The translations under genes were made by a program, and so were the position numbers. The notes under the pieces were generated by a model. It did not search any database. It was given only the letters and a program-made list of their open reading frames with translations, and was not told where the DNA came from. A stretch of DNA of 64,000 nt, from contig CM039463.1 of NCBI GenBank assembly GCA_022414725.1, positions 76,322,617 to 76,386,616 of the forward strand, in the 5' to 3' direction. Each line of letters starts with the position of its first letter. The first letter of the stretch is position 1. Source of the stretch: Microglena sp. YARC (taxonomy: Eukaryota; Chlorophyta; Chlorophyceae; Chlamydomonadales; Chlamydomonadaceae). Shown here piece by piece: positions 10,500-20,075 of this stretch.

Positions 10500-10875
10500 G
10501 TCCTGTGTGTATGAGTGTCCTGAATGGTTTAAGCACACAACTTGAGCCAAACCTGAAGCTGGCTAGTGCGTCTGACAGCTGATATGACAAGCATTCCAAT
10601 GTAGCTTCAAGCATTGGGTTTGACCTTGTGGCTGGCTTTTGGAGCTGGCAAGAAGCTGCCATGAGTAGGGACCGGCATATTATGTGATGTTGGCCGAAGT
10701 TGAGTATGATATCACATAATATCATACAAATTGCATCATATGGTAGTGTATATAAATGTTAACTTTGGCCTAGTCAGACTGCCGGCATCATATGATATAG
10801 TATGATGACATGATATCATATCATATCATATTGCCGTTCCCTAGCCATGAGCGGCCCAAACATGAATCAGTGGGG
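10500..10875. mobile_element. AGCTTC-family MITE, copy 2, split by another MITE
   Basis: Body words (TTGAGCCAAACCTGAAGCTG, AATGTAGCTTCAAGCATTGG) match the copy at 18497-18690. The right end GAAGCTGCCATGAG is cut by the element at 10666-10843 and resumes as GCCATGAGCGGCCCAAAC. Confidence 0.65.
10666..10843. mobile_element. AT-rich TAGGG MITE with perfect 8-bp target duplication
   Basis: A 178-bp element TAGGGACCGGCATAT...ATATTGCCGTTCCCTA with imperfect terminal inverted repeats and ATATGATATCATATG palindromes inside. GCCATGAG flanks it on both sides (10658-10665 and 10844-10851), which indicates hAT-type insertion. Confidence 0.9.
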
Positions 10876-11002
10876 AGGCTTTTGTGTAGGAGTGTCCTGA
10901 ATGGTTGGAGTGCACATCGCACGGAGGTGCCCTGTTTGATGGAGTCGCTTGTTTGATGTAGTGCCATGCAAGGCTGTTCATGAAGCTGCGCCCTCCATCG
11001 CA

Positions 11003-11515
11003 GACGCAATGTCAAAGAGTTTGTTGCGTTGCAGGACGCAACGTGGGGAGAGTCCGTTGACCAGAAGGAAAAGTCCGTTGCGTCGCAGGACGCAGGCTAT
11101 ATAATTGGTCGCATCTCAGGCAGCAGAGCTGGGGATCCTCCTGGAGTTTCCTATTGGGCACCACCTGCTGGTGGCATGGGCAGTGGGTATCTGCCACCTG
11201 GCCACCTGCGCAATGCCTACCCGAGTGCTTGGCATTCTTAGGAATCTTACCTTCGGGGGAGATAATCTAGAGTACCCTGGTGTCATGTATGCTGGCAGTC
11301 TCCCGTATCCTATGCCCCGGCCGCCCGCTTCCCTTAAAAAAGGAATTGTTACAAGGTTCTATAAGCCAGGTTTGGCGTCTAATCGTCTGCACATTGCACC
11401 GAACAATTACCCCTCGTACAAGAAGCACGGAAACCTGGGATTTCTAGTGCACATGTCGGTGTACAGATTCGAACCGGGGACTCCCCCGGTTGTGGTGACC
11501 ATTTAAACCCGTACA
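11003..11515 (+). repeat. Composite of three interspersed repeats
   Basis: 11003-11115 carries GACGCAACGTGGGGAG and GCAGGACGCAGG words shared with 42178-42300. 11120-11280 (CACCACCTGCTGGTGGCATG) recurs inverted at 27222-27345. 11335-11515, with the B-box-like CAGATTCGAACCGGGGAC, recurs at 50206-50365. No convincing gene is present. Confidence 0.65.
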
Positions 11516-11633
11516 CCATCCGCTTTATTCCCCTGTAGACATTGTAGAGCTTAGATACTAATCAATACAAAAACAACTCCAGCTCAGTGCTGTTTATGTG
11601 TTTATGACTATATGGTGTATATATCCTTTTTCT

Positions 11634-11833
11634 ACGAATGGCTTAATGGTAGAGCTCGTGGAAACAAGAAGGTGCGGGGTTCGAATCCCTACGGGTGTGC
11701 TGTAGTATTCGCGGTCGCTGTCAACCGCTATGGTAACATTGGCCACAATGACCGGGTGAAGTAGCAGCTCGTTCCCTACCGTCATAAGATGGGGCTCCCT
11801 GAATACCACGCCCCACCAGGCGTTATCATTACT
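11634..11833 (+). mobile_element. tRNA-derived SINE, copy 4, most complete
   Basis: Head with A box TGGCTTAATGGTAGAGC and B box GGGGTTCGAATCCCTACGG, body TCGCGGTCGCTGTCAACCGC, and 3' end ATACCACGCCCCACCAGGCG then TTATCATT. This orientation shows the order head-body-tail and defines the family. An internal Pol III promoter is implied by the boxes. Confidence 0.8.
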
Positions 11834-11839
11834 CAATGG

Positions 11840-13969
11840 TCTATATATATGCCTTTTAAGTGCCACTTCTTTTTTCTTTCTGCAACGTGTCGCTATTCCG
11901 TTGCTGCATGGCAACGCAAGGGTCTGGCTAAACTAGTCAGAAACGGCCCCCCGAACCCCCCCGGGCTCTGCGCTCCATGGGGTTCAGGAGGGGGCGCGTC
12001 ACACTCGGGTAGCATTCAATTTGCTACGCGCCGCACACAAAAAAGTGCTGGTTTGGTTTGGTGACATTTTATGTAAGCCTCCTGGCAGCTCACTGTCAGC
12101 AGGCGGAGTAAACATGGGTACTATAAACGCTACTGAATCACACCCGACGTCTTTGGCTTGAACTTCAACTTGGTTGCATTGCTCCAGCCAGCAATGGCAT
12201 TTGGCTGGTCGCCATCTTTAGCATAGACACTTTTACCAGTTGCCCTGTATGCTTGAATTTTTTTTATCAGTTCAGAAAGTGGGTTACCGGGAAGCCTCAT
12301 GGGTTTAGGCCTCCTCCAGCAGGGACCGAGTCCTGGTAGCCTTATTAGGCCCCCCCCGGGTTGTTCGGGGCAGCGCCCCCAAGAGCAGGGGGAGGGGAGG
12401 GGTCTCAGGTAGCGATCAGGATAGGTAGAGGAAAACAATGTTTGCTGTATGCTTCAAGTGCCGCGTGCACTGAAGTACCGTGGGTGTTACAGAGTCCTGT
12501 ATATGTGCTGAAGTGATCTGAGTGCTGAGACTCCATCATGCTTTCGTTTTAATTCAAACTGGTTCAAAATAGAGCCCCTGTTAGGTCCCTGCTCAACTTC
12601 GTGTTACATTGCATTCATTGATCCTCATTCCTTGTTTGAACTTGAATTAGGTTATACAGCTCCAGCCAGCAATTTGGCTGCTCGCCGTCTTCGGCAGGAA
12701 AAACAGTTATAACCAGGAAAATGTAAACGTGAAGCCCAGAGCTTGAAGCCCTTCCTCTACATTACTGGATGTGCAACTTTAACTTGGTTAAATAGCTTCA
12801 GCCAGCAAATAGACCGCTCGCCGTCTTCGGCAGAGAACAAAATACCAGGAAATTGTAAACGCCGCGCAGATTCTGTGTGTGTGTGGGTGGGGTGGGGGGG
12901 TGGGGGGGGGGGGGGGGGAAGGGGAGAATTGGGGGTTGGTAGTGTGTTTTGGTGGGTATGGATGTGGTGGACTACTGGACTGGTGGGTAGTCAACCAATC
13001 ATTCAATCAGTACCTCCTGAATTATTCATATATTTAGTTAGTATGTGATGAAGTTTGATCTAACTATTGATCCTGGCCTGAATCCATTGATGATGATTAG
13101 TTGGGTCTGATGTAATCTACTATATTTATGATCTGCTCTGATATTATTTATGCATGAAAATTGCAGCCCTGCAATATATATCAAATCCAGCCGAGCTACG
13201 AAGACATACAGTATATAACTCAACACTAATATACCCAAGCATGTTATTTCGTACTGCGGTAGTTCCGCGGTTGTATCAGGGCACTTTCATTCGTAGTTAT
13301 TTCGTACTACGGTAGTTCCGTGGTTGTTTCAGGGCACTTTCATTCGTAGTTATTTCGTACTACGGTACTTCCGTGGTTGTTTCAGGGCACTTTCATTCGT
13401 TCGTTGGTTGTTTCGTAGTTGTTCCATAGTTGTGTCGTGATAGTAATTTCTTTGTTCTCAAACTCTGGGCTGCACAATGGTACAGTTCAAATACATAATG
13501 TGTCACTATGCTTGTTTGTTACAGATGCCTACTAACCTACTTATCTCATCATAATGTTGGCGATAGGTCTGTTTCAAACCACATGTTGGCGTTATCCACG
13601 CTGAGGCGTCAGGCCAGTATAATGCCCCCCCACCCCCTGTATGTTCTCCCACGGGAAAGTGTAACTAAGTGTGCTGTTATCTGTGACAGAGTTACTTTTG
13701 TCGCTGTAGTACTGCTGCCTTGTTGCGGTACTCTGTTATAGTTGTGTAGCTTCGTAGCACCTGGTACCATAGCAAACTGTGTTCTATTCGTTTTGATGGT
13801 GTTTTCTCTCTTAACAAGCCTATTAAACACCACCAACCTAGCGATCACAACTGGTATGCCCTGCCACCATCTCCATCCGACTTGCTTCTCCATCAACACA
13901 GATGCCTACCTCACAAAGTGGTTCGTAATATGGCTAGGTGAAGAGCTTTGCCCCTCTACCTGAAGGTGA
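11840..13969. other. Repeat-rich region with no supported gene
   Basis: Contains degenerate minus-strand peptides with an (A/E)DG(D/E)QP core at 12130-12240, 12640-12700 and 12775-12850, a G-rich tract at 12890-12920, and three copies of a ~58-bp unit (TTATTTCGTACTACGGTAGT, then TCCGTGGTTGTTTCAGGGCA) at 13235-13400. Reading frames here are short and do not resemble known proteins. Confidence 0.6.
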
Positions 13970-15555
13970 AAATAAACTGATACACGATGATGAACAACAT
14001 CTGTTTGATTCTCTTGTACAACCTATCAACACCTGTTTGATTCTCTTGTACAACCTATCAACCTGTCTTGTACAACCCATCAACCAGTGTTGTACAACCC
14101 ATCAACCACTCTTGTACCCAACTTCTCTTGTACAACCCATCAACACTCTTGTACAACCCATCAACACTCTTGTACAACCCATCAACCAGTGTTGTACAAC
14201 CCATCACCCAGTGTTGTACAACCCATCAACCACTCTTGTACAACCTATCAACCTGTCTTGTACAACCTATCAACCAGTCTTGTACAACCCATCAACCTAT
14301 CAACACCTGTTTGATTCTCTTGTACAACCTATCCTGAATTTTGGCTGTGAGGTGTGGGCTCCTTCTATTCTGAACAACACACTTATCTCAAATGACCATG
14401 CTTGTGAGAAATGGCATAGAGGTATACTTAAACAAATGTTGGGTGTTTGCCAATCTACTACATCTAATATTATCATGGAAGAGCTGGGTAGAACCCCGTT
14501 GTGTTTTGCTTGGCTTAAACAAGCTTTGCGCTTCTGGAACAAGACCATACATAAAGAACCTGAGGATCTCATTAGAATGGCTCTTGAGGAATCTTTTGAC
14601 TCCAACACTGGCTGGGTTCATGACTTGCGTTTGTGCTCTCCACAAGCTAGGATCCAGTAAAAACATCAACATTTTGGAGGCTGTCGATGTCGAAGGTATT
14701 ATGTCTGAAGTTTTTGAGTCATGGAGGTTTAAGTACCCAAGTGACACCAATGCAGTTAGAGACATCCCTGATGAGAGAAGGGTTGGCTTTAAACGCCTCC
14801 GATACCAAAAATGGTTCGCAGCCAACAGCAATGATGAGAATGGCTTGATTCCCTTTACATCCGCCTTACATAAGCAGGATCAGATTCGTTCTATAGCACA
14901 GTTTAGAATGGGTTCCCATTGCTGAACACAGAAAGAATGAGGGTGGTGGATAGAGCACACATCCCTCGCTCAATGAGACACTGTCAAATGTGTGGGTTCC
15001 AAAAACCTGAAGATGAAATGCATATGTTTGAGTGCCCTTTTTATAATGATATTCGCCTCCGCTACCAGAAGCTGTTTACAGATATTTATAGGCATGTCCA
15101 TGAGGATACCAACTTAACCGTATGGAATGTGGAATTCTGCGATTCCACATTCAGAACCTTTATGAATGGAAATGGCACTAAGTCTTTTTGGAGCAACCTA
15201 GCCGACTATCTTTCTACTTGTAGAAGAGCAAGACAGGAAGCCCTGGACTGCTTAGTGGCACCGTAATTTATCATCCCTTTTTTTCTTCTTTCTTGTGACT
15301 TCTCATTTGTTAGCTTCTTACCTCCGCCACTGTAAGTGGTTGAGATCTGGGTCCGGCTCTAAGGGGTTTAATACCTACGCCACCAAAACGGTGGTTGGGA
15401 GTTTGGTTTGTTTGTCCTCGACACACCCCTGATGTAATGGGGGTTTTTGCTTTGTGGGTGCTTTTTCTTTTTGTTTAAAGCACAGAGTCTCATACACCCT
15501 CGCGGTGTCAAGTAGACTTTAATATGTAATGTAATGTAATGTAATGTAATGTAAC
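13970..15555 (+). mobile_element. Non-LTR retrotransposon (LINE), decayed 3' end
   Basis: Reading frames in at least two frames match the end of a LINE ORF2: FDSLVQPILNFGCEVWAPS is the motif that follows the RT palm and thumb, then a ~200-residue stretch, then a zinc knuckle CQMCGFQKPEDEMHMFEC (C-x2-C-x9-H-x4-C) near 14985-15040. The frame changes near 14660 and 14920, so the copy is not functional. A 3' UTR with TACACCCTCGCGGTGTCAAG leads to a (TGTAA)n tail at 15524-15555. RT catalytic motifs and endonuclease are missing. The start is where similarity fades. Confidence 0.8.
14010..14335 (+). repeat. 18-bp minisatellite expanded inside the LINE ORF
   Basis: About 17 units of TTGTACAACCCATCAACC (and CTATCAACC variants) interrupt the LINE between two copies of CTGTTTGATTCTCTTGTACA. 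The unit encodes LVQPIN, an expansion of the conserved FDSLVQPI segment, and the frame stays open through most of it. Confidence 0.85.
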
Positions 15556-15626
15556 ATGCGGTGTTTGAATGTAATAAAGAATCCTGACCGAATACGAGAA
15601 GAAAGTCTTGGAACCTGATGCCTCAA

Positions 15627-15797
15627 CTCTCAACCAGGGTACTTCAAAGCGCGCGCTTTTGCGCTTTTGAGCGCTGACTTTTTGACCCCCTCTGCGCTTT
15701 AAGCGCAATTTTTTGCAACCCCTTGAAGGCGCTGCAAGCAATTTTTGCGCTTTTTGCACTACAAAGCGCAGTTTTTTTGTTTTCAAGTGCGCTAAAG
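15627..15797. mobile_element. CAGGGTACT-family MITE, copy 2, one end lost
   Basis: Begins CAGGGTACTTCAAAGCGCGC at 15635 and contains the AAGCGC words, but stops at CAAGTGCGCTAAAG without its second terminus. A 23-bp sequence (AACCTGATGCCTCAACTCTC) is present before and, with one change, after the element. Confidence 0.75.
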
Positions 15798-15829
15798 AAG
15801 AACCTGATGTCTCAACTCTCAAGTATCAA

Positions 15830-17158
15830 CCAGTAGGTTGCTGTAGAGTACCTTCGGCATAGTTTAAACCCTGTTGCGTATTAATTGGGATCATCCTCAG
15901 TACGTTATTATATGATACCTTCCGTATATGTACGGTAGGCGCAGGTAGGATTAATTGGCAAGATTAAAAGTTAACAACCCCCGTTTTTCATCTGAAATGG
16001 TGTCTCGAAATTCCGTGGCAAAAATAACTTGGGAAGTGTTTTTGTATACCTGAAAATGTGACTCAAGTGTATACCTAAAAATTGTTGTTTTGCCAAATTA
16101 CAGTCGCTTGTTACATGTTGAAGATAACCAGCGAGCGAGCGAGCGCGAGAGAGAGAGAAACACCCTGCCAAGGGTTGCTATTAATAACCTGCCAGGTTTT
16201 ACAGTAAAAAAAAAGGTTCCAGTTCATAATTGCAGTTAACCACAGGCTTCCCCACTCCTGCAAGTTGCACATCTTCGGCTAGAATACCGGCACTTCTGGC
16301 AACCCAGCCAGCATTGGGCCATGACTACCCGGCCAAGGTTTGCAGTTAATAACCAGGGCAGCCAGGTTTTAGAGTTTGTTGGTAACCAACGTTGTTGGAT
16401 ATACTTGTCAAATAAGAGCCAGCTAGCAAGCTATCCAGCCGGCTCACAATCAAATCGAATTCAGTTTGGCAAAAGGTCATTTGCCAATTTATCCTGCAAC
16501 CCCAGCTGGTTCTGCATATACAGAAGCTAGTCTACATTCATCTCCTGCGATATATACTTTTCATACCCAAGCTGGTTGTACACGTACACTGAAGCTAGTC
16601 TACAGTAGCATACTGATTATGGAAACTCCTAATACCCACGCTGGTTGTGGGTATACCGAACTAGTCTACAGTCTTATAATGAGGATGGTTGCTATTAATA
16701 CCCAGGTTGGTTGTACATATACTGAAGCTAGTCTACAGTAGCGTACTGATGATGGTGACTATTAATACCCACGCTATTTGTGCATATACCGAACTAGTCT
16801 ACAGTAATATAACTCCGACCGGCAGGCCCACTGTAGAACCTAACCTACGTTCTACCGTGCTACTTACTAGTAGCCCCATTGTGTAACAACTAATATCGTG
16901 TATCAATATAACAACTTTCAGTGGTAGGCCCCAGTGAAAGTAAACGGGCTGGGCTCCTCAACCTCACGCCTCGTATGCAGCGCAAGCGTACTGTATATTT
17001 CACAACTTGCACCAAGTATTTCATCATGCGCCCATCCACCCTCTACACACACACATCCACCATCCTACACACACACATTATTTAACAAATTGCACCAAGT
17101 GTTTCATGCATTTGGTGTGAGCACAGCACTTGGTTGCTTGGATAACTCCTTGGGACGG
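15830..17158. repeat. Intergenic; ~95-bp tandem repeat at 16500-16810
   Basis: Between 16500 and 16810 about four units end with ACCGAACTAGTCTACAGT or ACTGAAGCTAGTCTACAGTA and contain TATTAATACCCA(C/G)G(C/T)TGGTTG. I see nothing else in this stretch that supports a gene. Confidence 0.7.
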
Positions 17159-17318
17159 TAATGATAACGCCTGATGGGGCGTGGTGTTAAGGGAGCCCGT
17201 CGTAAGCGGGTGGGGAGCAGTCACATACCTCAGCTGGACAAGCTGCCATCGCGGTTGACGACAACCTGCAACGCCAAGAGCGACCGAAGGGGGAGTCGAA
17301 CCCCCGACTCTTCACTCC
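17159..17318 (-). mobile_element. tRNA-derived SINE, copy 5
   Basis: Minus strand: B box GGGGGTTCGACTCCCCC, body CGCGATGGCAGCTTGTCC, and tail AACACCACGCCCCATCAGGC. The A-box part is missing. Confidence 0.75.
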
Positions 17319-17319
17319 T

Positions 17320-18380
17320 TGGGACGAGGTTGATGGATGTTTGAAGGTGACACTTCTATTTGTTTGCCAAAGAGGCCTGCTACCAACCTTTTGGAATTGG
17401 GGCGATTCACATTAATCAACCAAGCTCGAGTCCAAGTTCAATTGTTTGCAATCCATCCAAGATGGGCCCACCTACCAGCATCCAGCAGGGCAGCTCTTCC
17501 CCCTGGGTCTTCAAACATTTCTCAAAATAATGGTAATATTTGTAATGGACTGATCATCCACCGACACCACAAGAGGAAGTGAACATGTAAGTTGTTCATG
17601 ACCGTCAGACCCAACATCCTGAAAGCACTGAAAGTCCTTAATATCTCAAGTCCTCAAGTTCAAGTACGCAATTCCAAGACTGCATTCGACCATGAGAAAT
17701 CATGAAAGCTGCAATCACGAAAGGCCCACCCTTGTTTCCTCAATCATACCTCCTGGGCCTCGCCAATCCAATGCTGATCCCCGCCGTTAGGCGGATATTA
17801 TTTTGTCAATTTTGACGAAAATCAAAAGTGGCAGGTCAATTGTCCAGACACACGAGTGTGCAGCAAGACCCATGTCATGGTTTCCCGATACACTTTCGCC
17901 CCCCCCCCCCACCCCCCGCCCCCCCCCCCCCCCCCCCCCCCACCACACACACACACACCACCACCAAAACAAACGTCAAAAATTGCACAGCGGCAGGCCA
18001 CTTGTACTGACCAAGGACAGCGCTGCTGTACCATCAAGTGACATATGCTTATCGGCGTAAAAATGGCAAAGAATGGTGAAGAATGGTGAAGAATAAGACA
18101 TAAATACATACAAGAGTGGTTCTAATGCTCACTATTTCGGTACCTGGTACCTACAGCAAAACTTTAGATTTCTCATAAGTGCCTCAATGGAATTCACTCT
18201 CTTGTTGTCCATCTAAGCTACGCAAGACGTGTTGAACTACACAGGCTGCGAGTGCTTATACACATTTTGCAAGATGTTTACAAGCACTCATAGCCTGTAA
18301 TAAATAATAGTTCAACAATAATAATGCATGTTCCGAGAAGGGAAACGATGATTACCCAGCGGTCCCAACCACTGCCGTGG
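17320..18380. other. No supported gene
   Basis: A mixed stretch with C-rich and (CA)n tracts at 17900-17965. A truncated CAGGGTACT-family end (CCAGGGTACTACTTCTTGCC) follows at 18391. A short plus-strand frame at 17337-17582 has no recognisable domain. Confidence 0.5.
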
Positions 18381-18496
18381 CAAGGTTGACACCAGGGTAC
18401 TACTTCTTGCCAATTTGGTAAATGATTGCTAAATTCTTGCTAAATGATGAATGTATGTAATGTATATATATAATATATATGTAATGTATCTGCTTT

Positions 18497-18690
18497 ATGG
18501 GCTACTTGTAGCACCTTATAGGCAGCACCCTTTCCCTGTCCTTGAGCCAAACATGAAGCTAGCTAGTATGTTTGAAAGCTGGTATGACCAGCAATCCAGT
18601 GTAATTTCAAGCATCGGGTTTGCCTCAGTGGCTGGCTATTGTAGCTGGCAGGAAGCTGCTAAGAGTAGCCCAAAAATGAAACACTGTTAA
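18497..18690. mobile_element. AGCTTC-family MITE, copy 3
   Basis: Left end GGGCTACTTGTAGCACCTTA and right end GGAAGCTGCTAAGAGTAGCC are inverted repeats; the body matches 10535-10660 (GAGCCAAACATGAAGCTAGC). Confidence 0.7.
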
Positions 18691-19105
18691 AGGGTGAACT
18701 GGGGTTTTCCTTGGGTCCCCGGGGAAACAATCGGATGTGATTGAAAATGATGGCTGAGCATGTTGGGACCAGCATGATGGCTGAGCATGTTGGGACGAGC
18801 ATGACGGCTGAACATGTTGGAGCCGCATTTCATGCTTATTGAGGAGTCAAATCCAGAGAACAATGCTTTGCACAATATCTGCTGCTGTTGCTCCTGTTTG
18901 ATCTCCTGCTTGACCTGCAAAATGGCCAAGTCACGTCAGACTCGAAACTTTTGATAGTACACATTAAACTCGGATATATATATGTGTGTGTTTCTATATC
19001 TATATCTTTATAGGCTGTTGATCCTGCTTGATCTCCAGGTTGACCTGCAAAATGTCTTGCCGTCTAGAAACTATGGATAGCACACATACAACTCAGCTAT
19101 GTATG

Positions 19106-19160
19106 TGTATGTTACAGTCCAGGGGTACGCCAAATAGGCTAGAGGGACTTGCCTAACCGT
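19106..19160 (-). repeat. TGTAA-containing 3'-end-like element, copy 1
   Basis: Minus strand reads CCCTCTAGCCTATTTGGCGT, then ACCCCTGGACTGTAACATAC. The block recurs at 19918-19956, 45890-45935 and 60940-60985. TGTAA is the green-algal polyadenylation signal. Confidence 0.65.
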
Positions 19161-19186
19161 GATAGGAAGGGCTTCAACAGAAAAGG

Positions 19187-19735
19187 CATTCATGGATTGA
19201 ACTGCAAGCATTGATGGATTGAACTGCATGCATTGATGGATTGAACTGCAAGCATTGATGGATTGAACTGCAAACATTGATGGATTGAACTGCAAACATT
19301 GATGGATTGAACTGCAAACATTGATGGATTGAACTGCAAGCATTGATGGATTGAACTGCAAACATTGATGGATTGAACTGCAAACATTGATGGATTGAAC
19401 TGCAAACATTGATGGATTGAACTGCAAACATTGATGGATTGAACTGTGCAAAACCCATTGATGGATTGAACTGCCAAATGCATTGATTGGATTGAACTGC
19501 AAACATTGAGGATTGAACTGCAAAACATTGATGGATTGAACTGCAAAACATTGATGGATTGAACTGCAAACATTGATGGGATTGAACTTGCAAACATTGG
19601 AATCATGAACTGCAATTCTGCAACATTGATGGATTTGAACTGCAAACATTGGACTTGAACTGCAAACATTGGATGGCAAACAACTGCAAACATTGATGGA
19701 TTGAACTGCAAACATTGATGGATTGAACTGCAAAC
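19187..19735. repeat. 22-bp minisatellite CATTGATGGATTGAACTGCAAA
   Basis: About 25 units. The left 250 bases are near-perfect; indels and substitutions build up between 19440 and 19680. The open minus-strand frames with FNPSMFAVQSINVCSS are made by the repeat, because 22-mers step through all three frames. Confidence 0.95.
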
Positions 19736-19917
19736 AATAGTTTTACCGAAGGGGGCCCTGAGTTTGTGCTACATATACTGCACAGTGATCATTTAATTAC
19801 ATGTATATATTTGTCGAGCGTTGAGTGCAGAGGCCAAATTCACATGCAGACAGGAAATAGCATCCGAAGCAGATGCTTGCCATAATACTGCTACATATAT
19901 ATACTGCTACATGTGTA

Positions 19918-19956
19918 TTTTACAGTCCAGGGGTAGCCAATAGGCTAAAGGGACTT
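19918..19956 (-). terminator. Candidate PP2C 3' end with TGTAA
   Basis: Minus strand: TTTAGCCTATTGGCTACCCC then TGGACTGTAAAATACAC, about 120 bases beyond the PP2C stop. It matches the block behind the RING gene (60940-60985). TGTAA is the known poly(A) signal of green algae; use here is inferred from position. Confidence 0.45.
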
Positions 19957-20075
19957 GCGCACGACCAGAAACAGGAGATGCAGTTCAAAACACGCACAAG
20001 TGAAATGAACCCCAACAATTGTAAATAATGGGGGTCCGGAGACATATATGACATACATGCACGTTAAAAGTTCAG

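Noticed and set aside
19071..19733. 220-residue frame with repeated FNPSMFAVQSINVC
   Set aside because: A 22-bp minisatellite read through all frames; overlapping frames give the same text.
19187..19735. CRISPR array
   Set aside because: Head-to-tail minisatellite without unique spacers, in a eukaryotic context with no cas genes.
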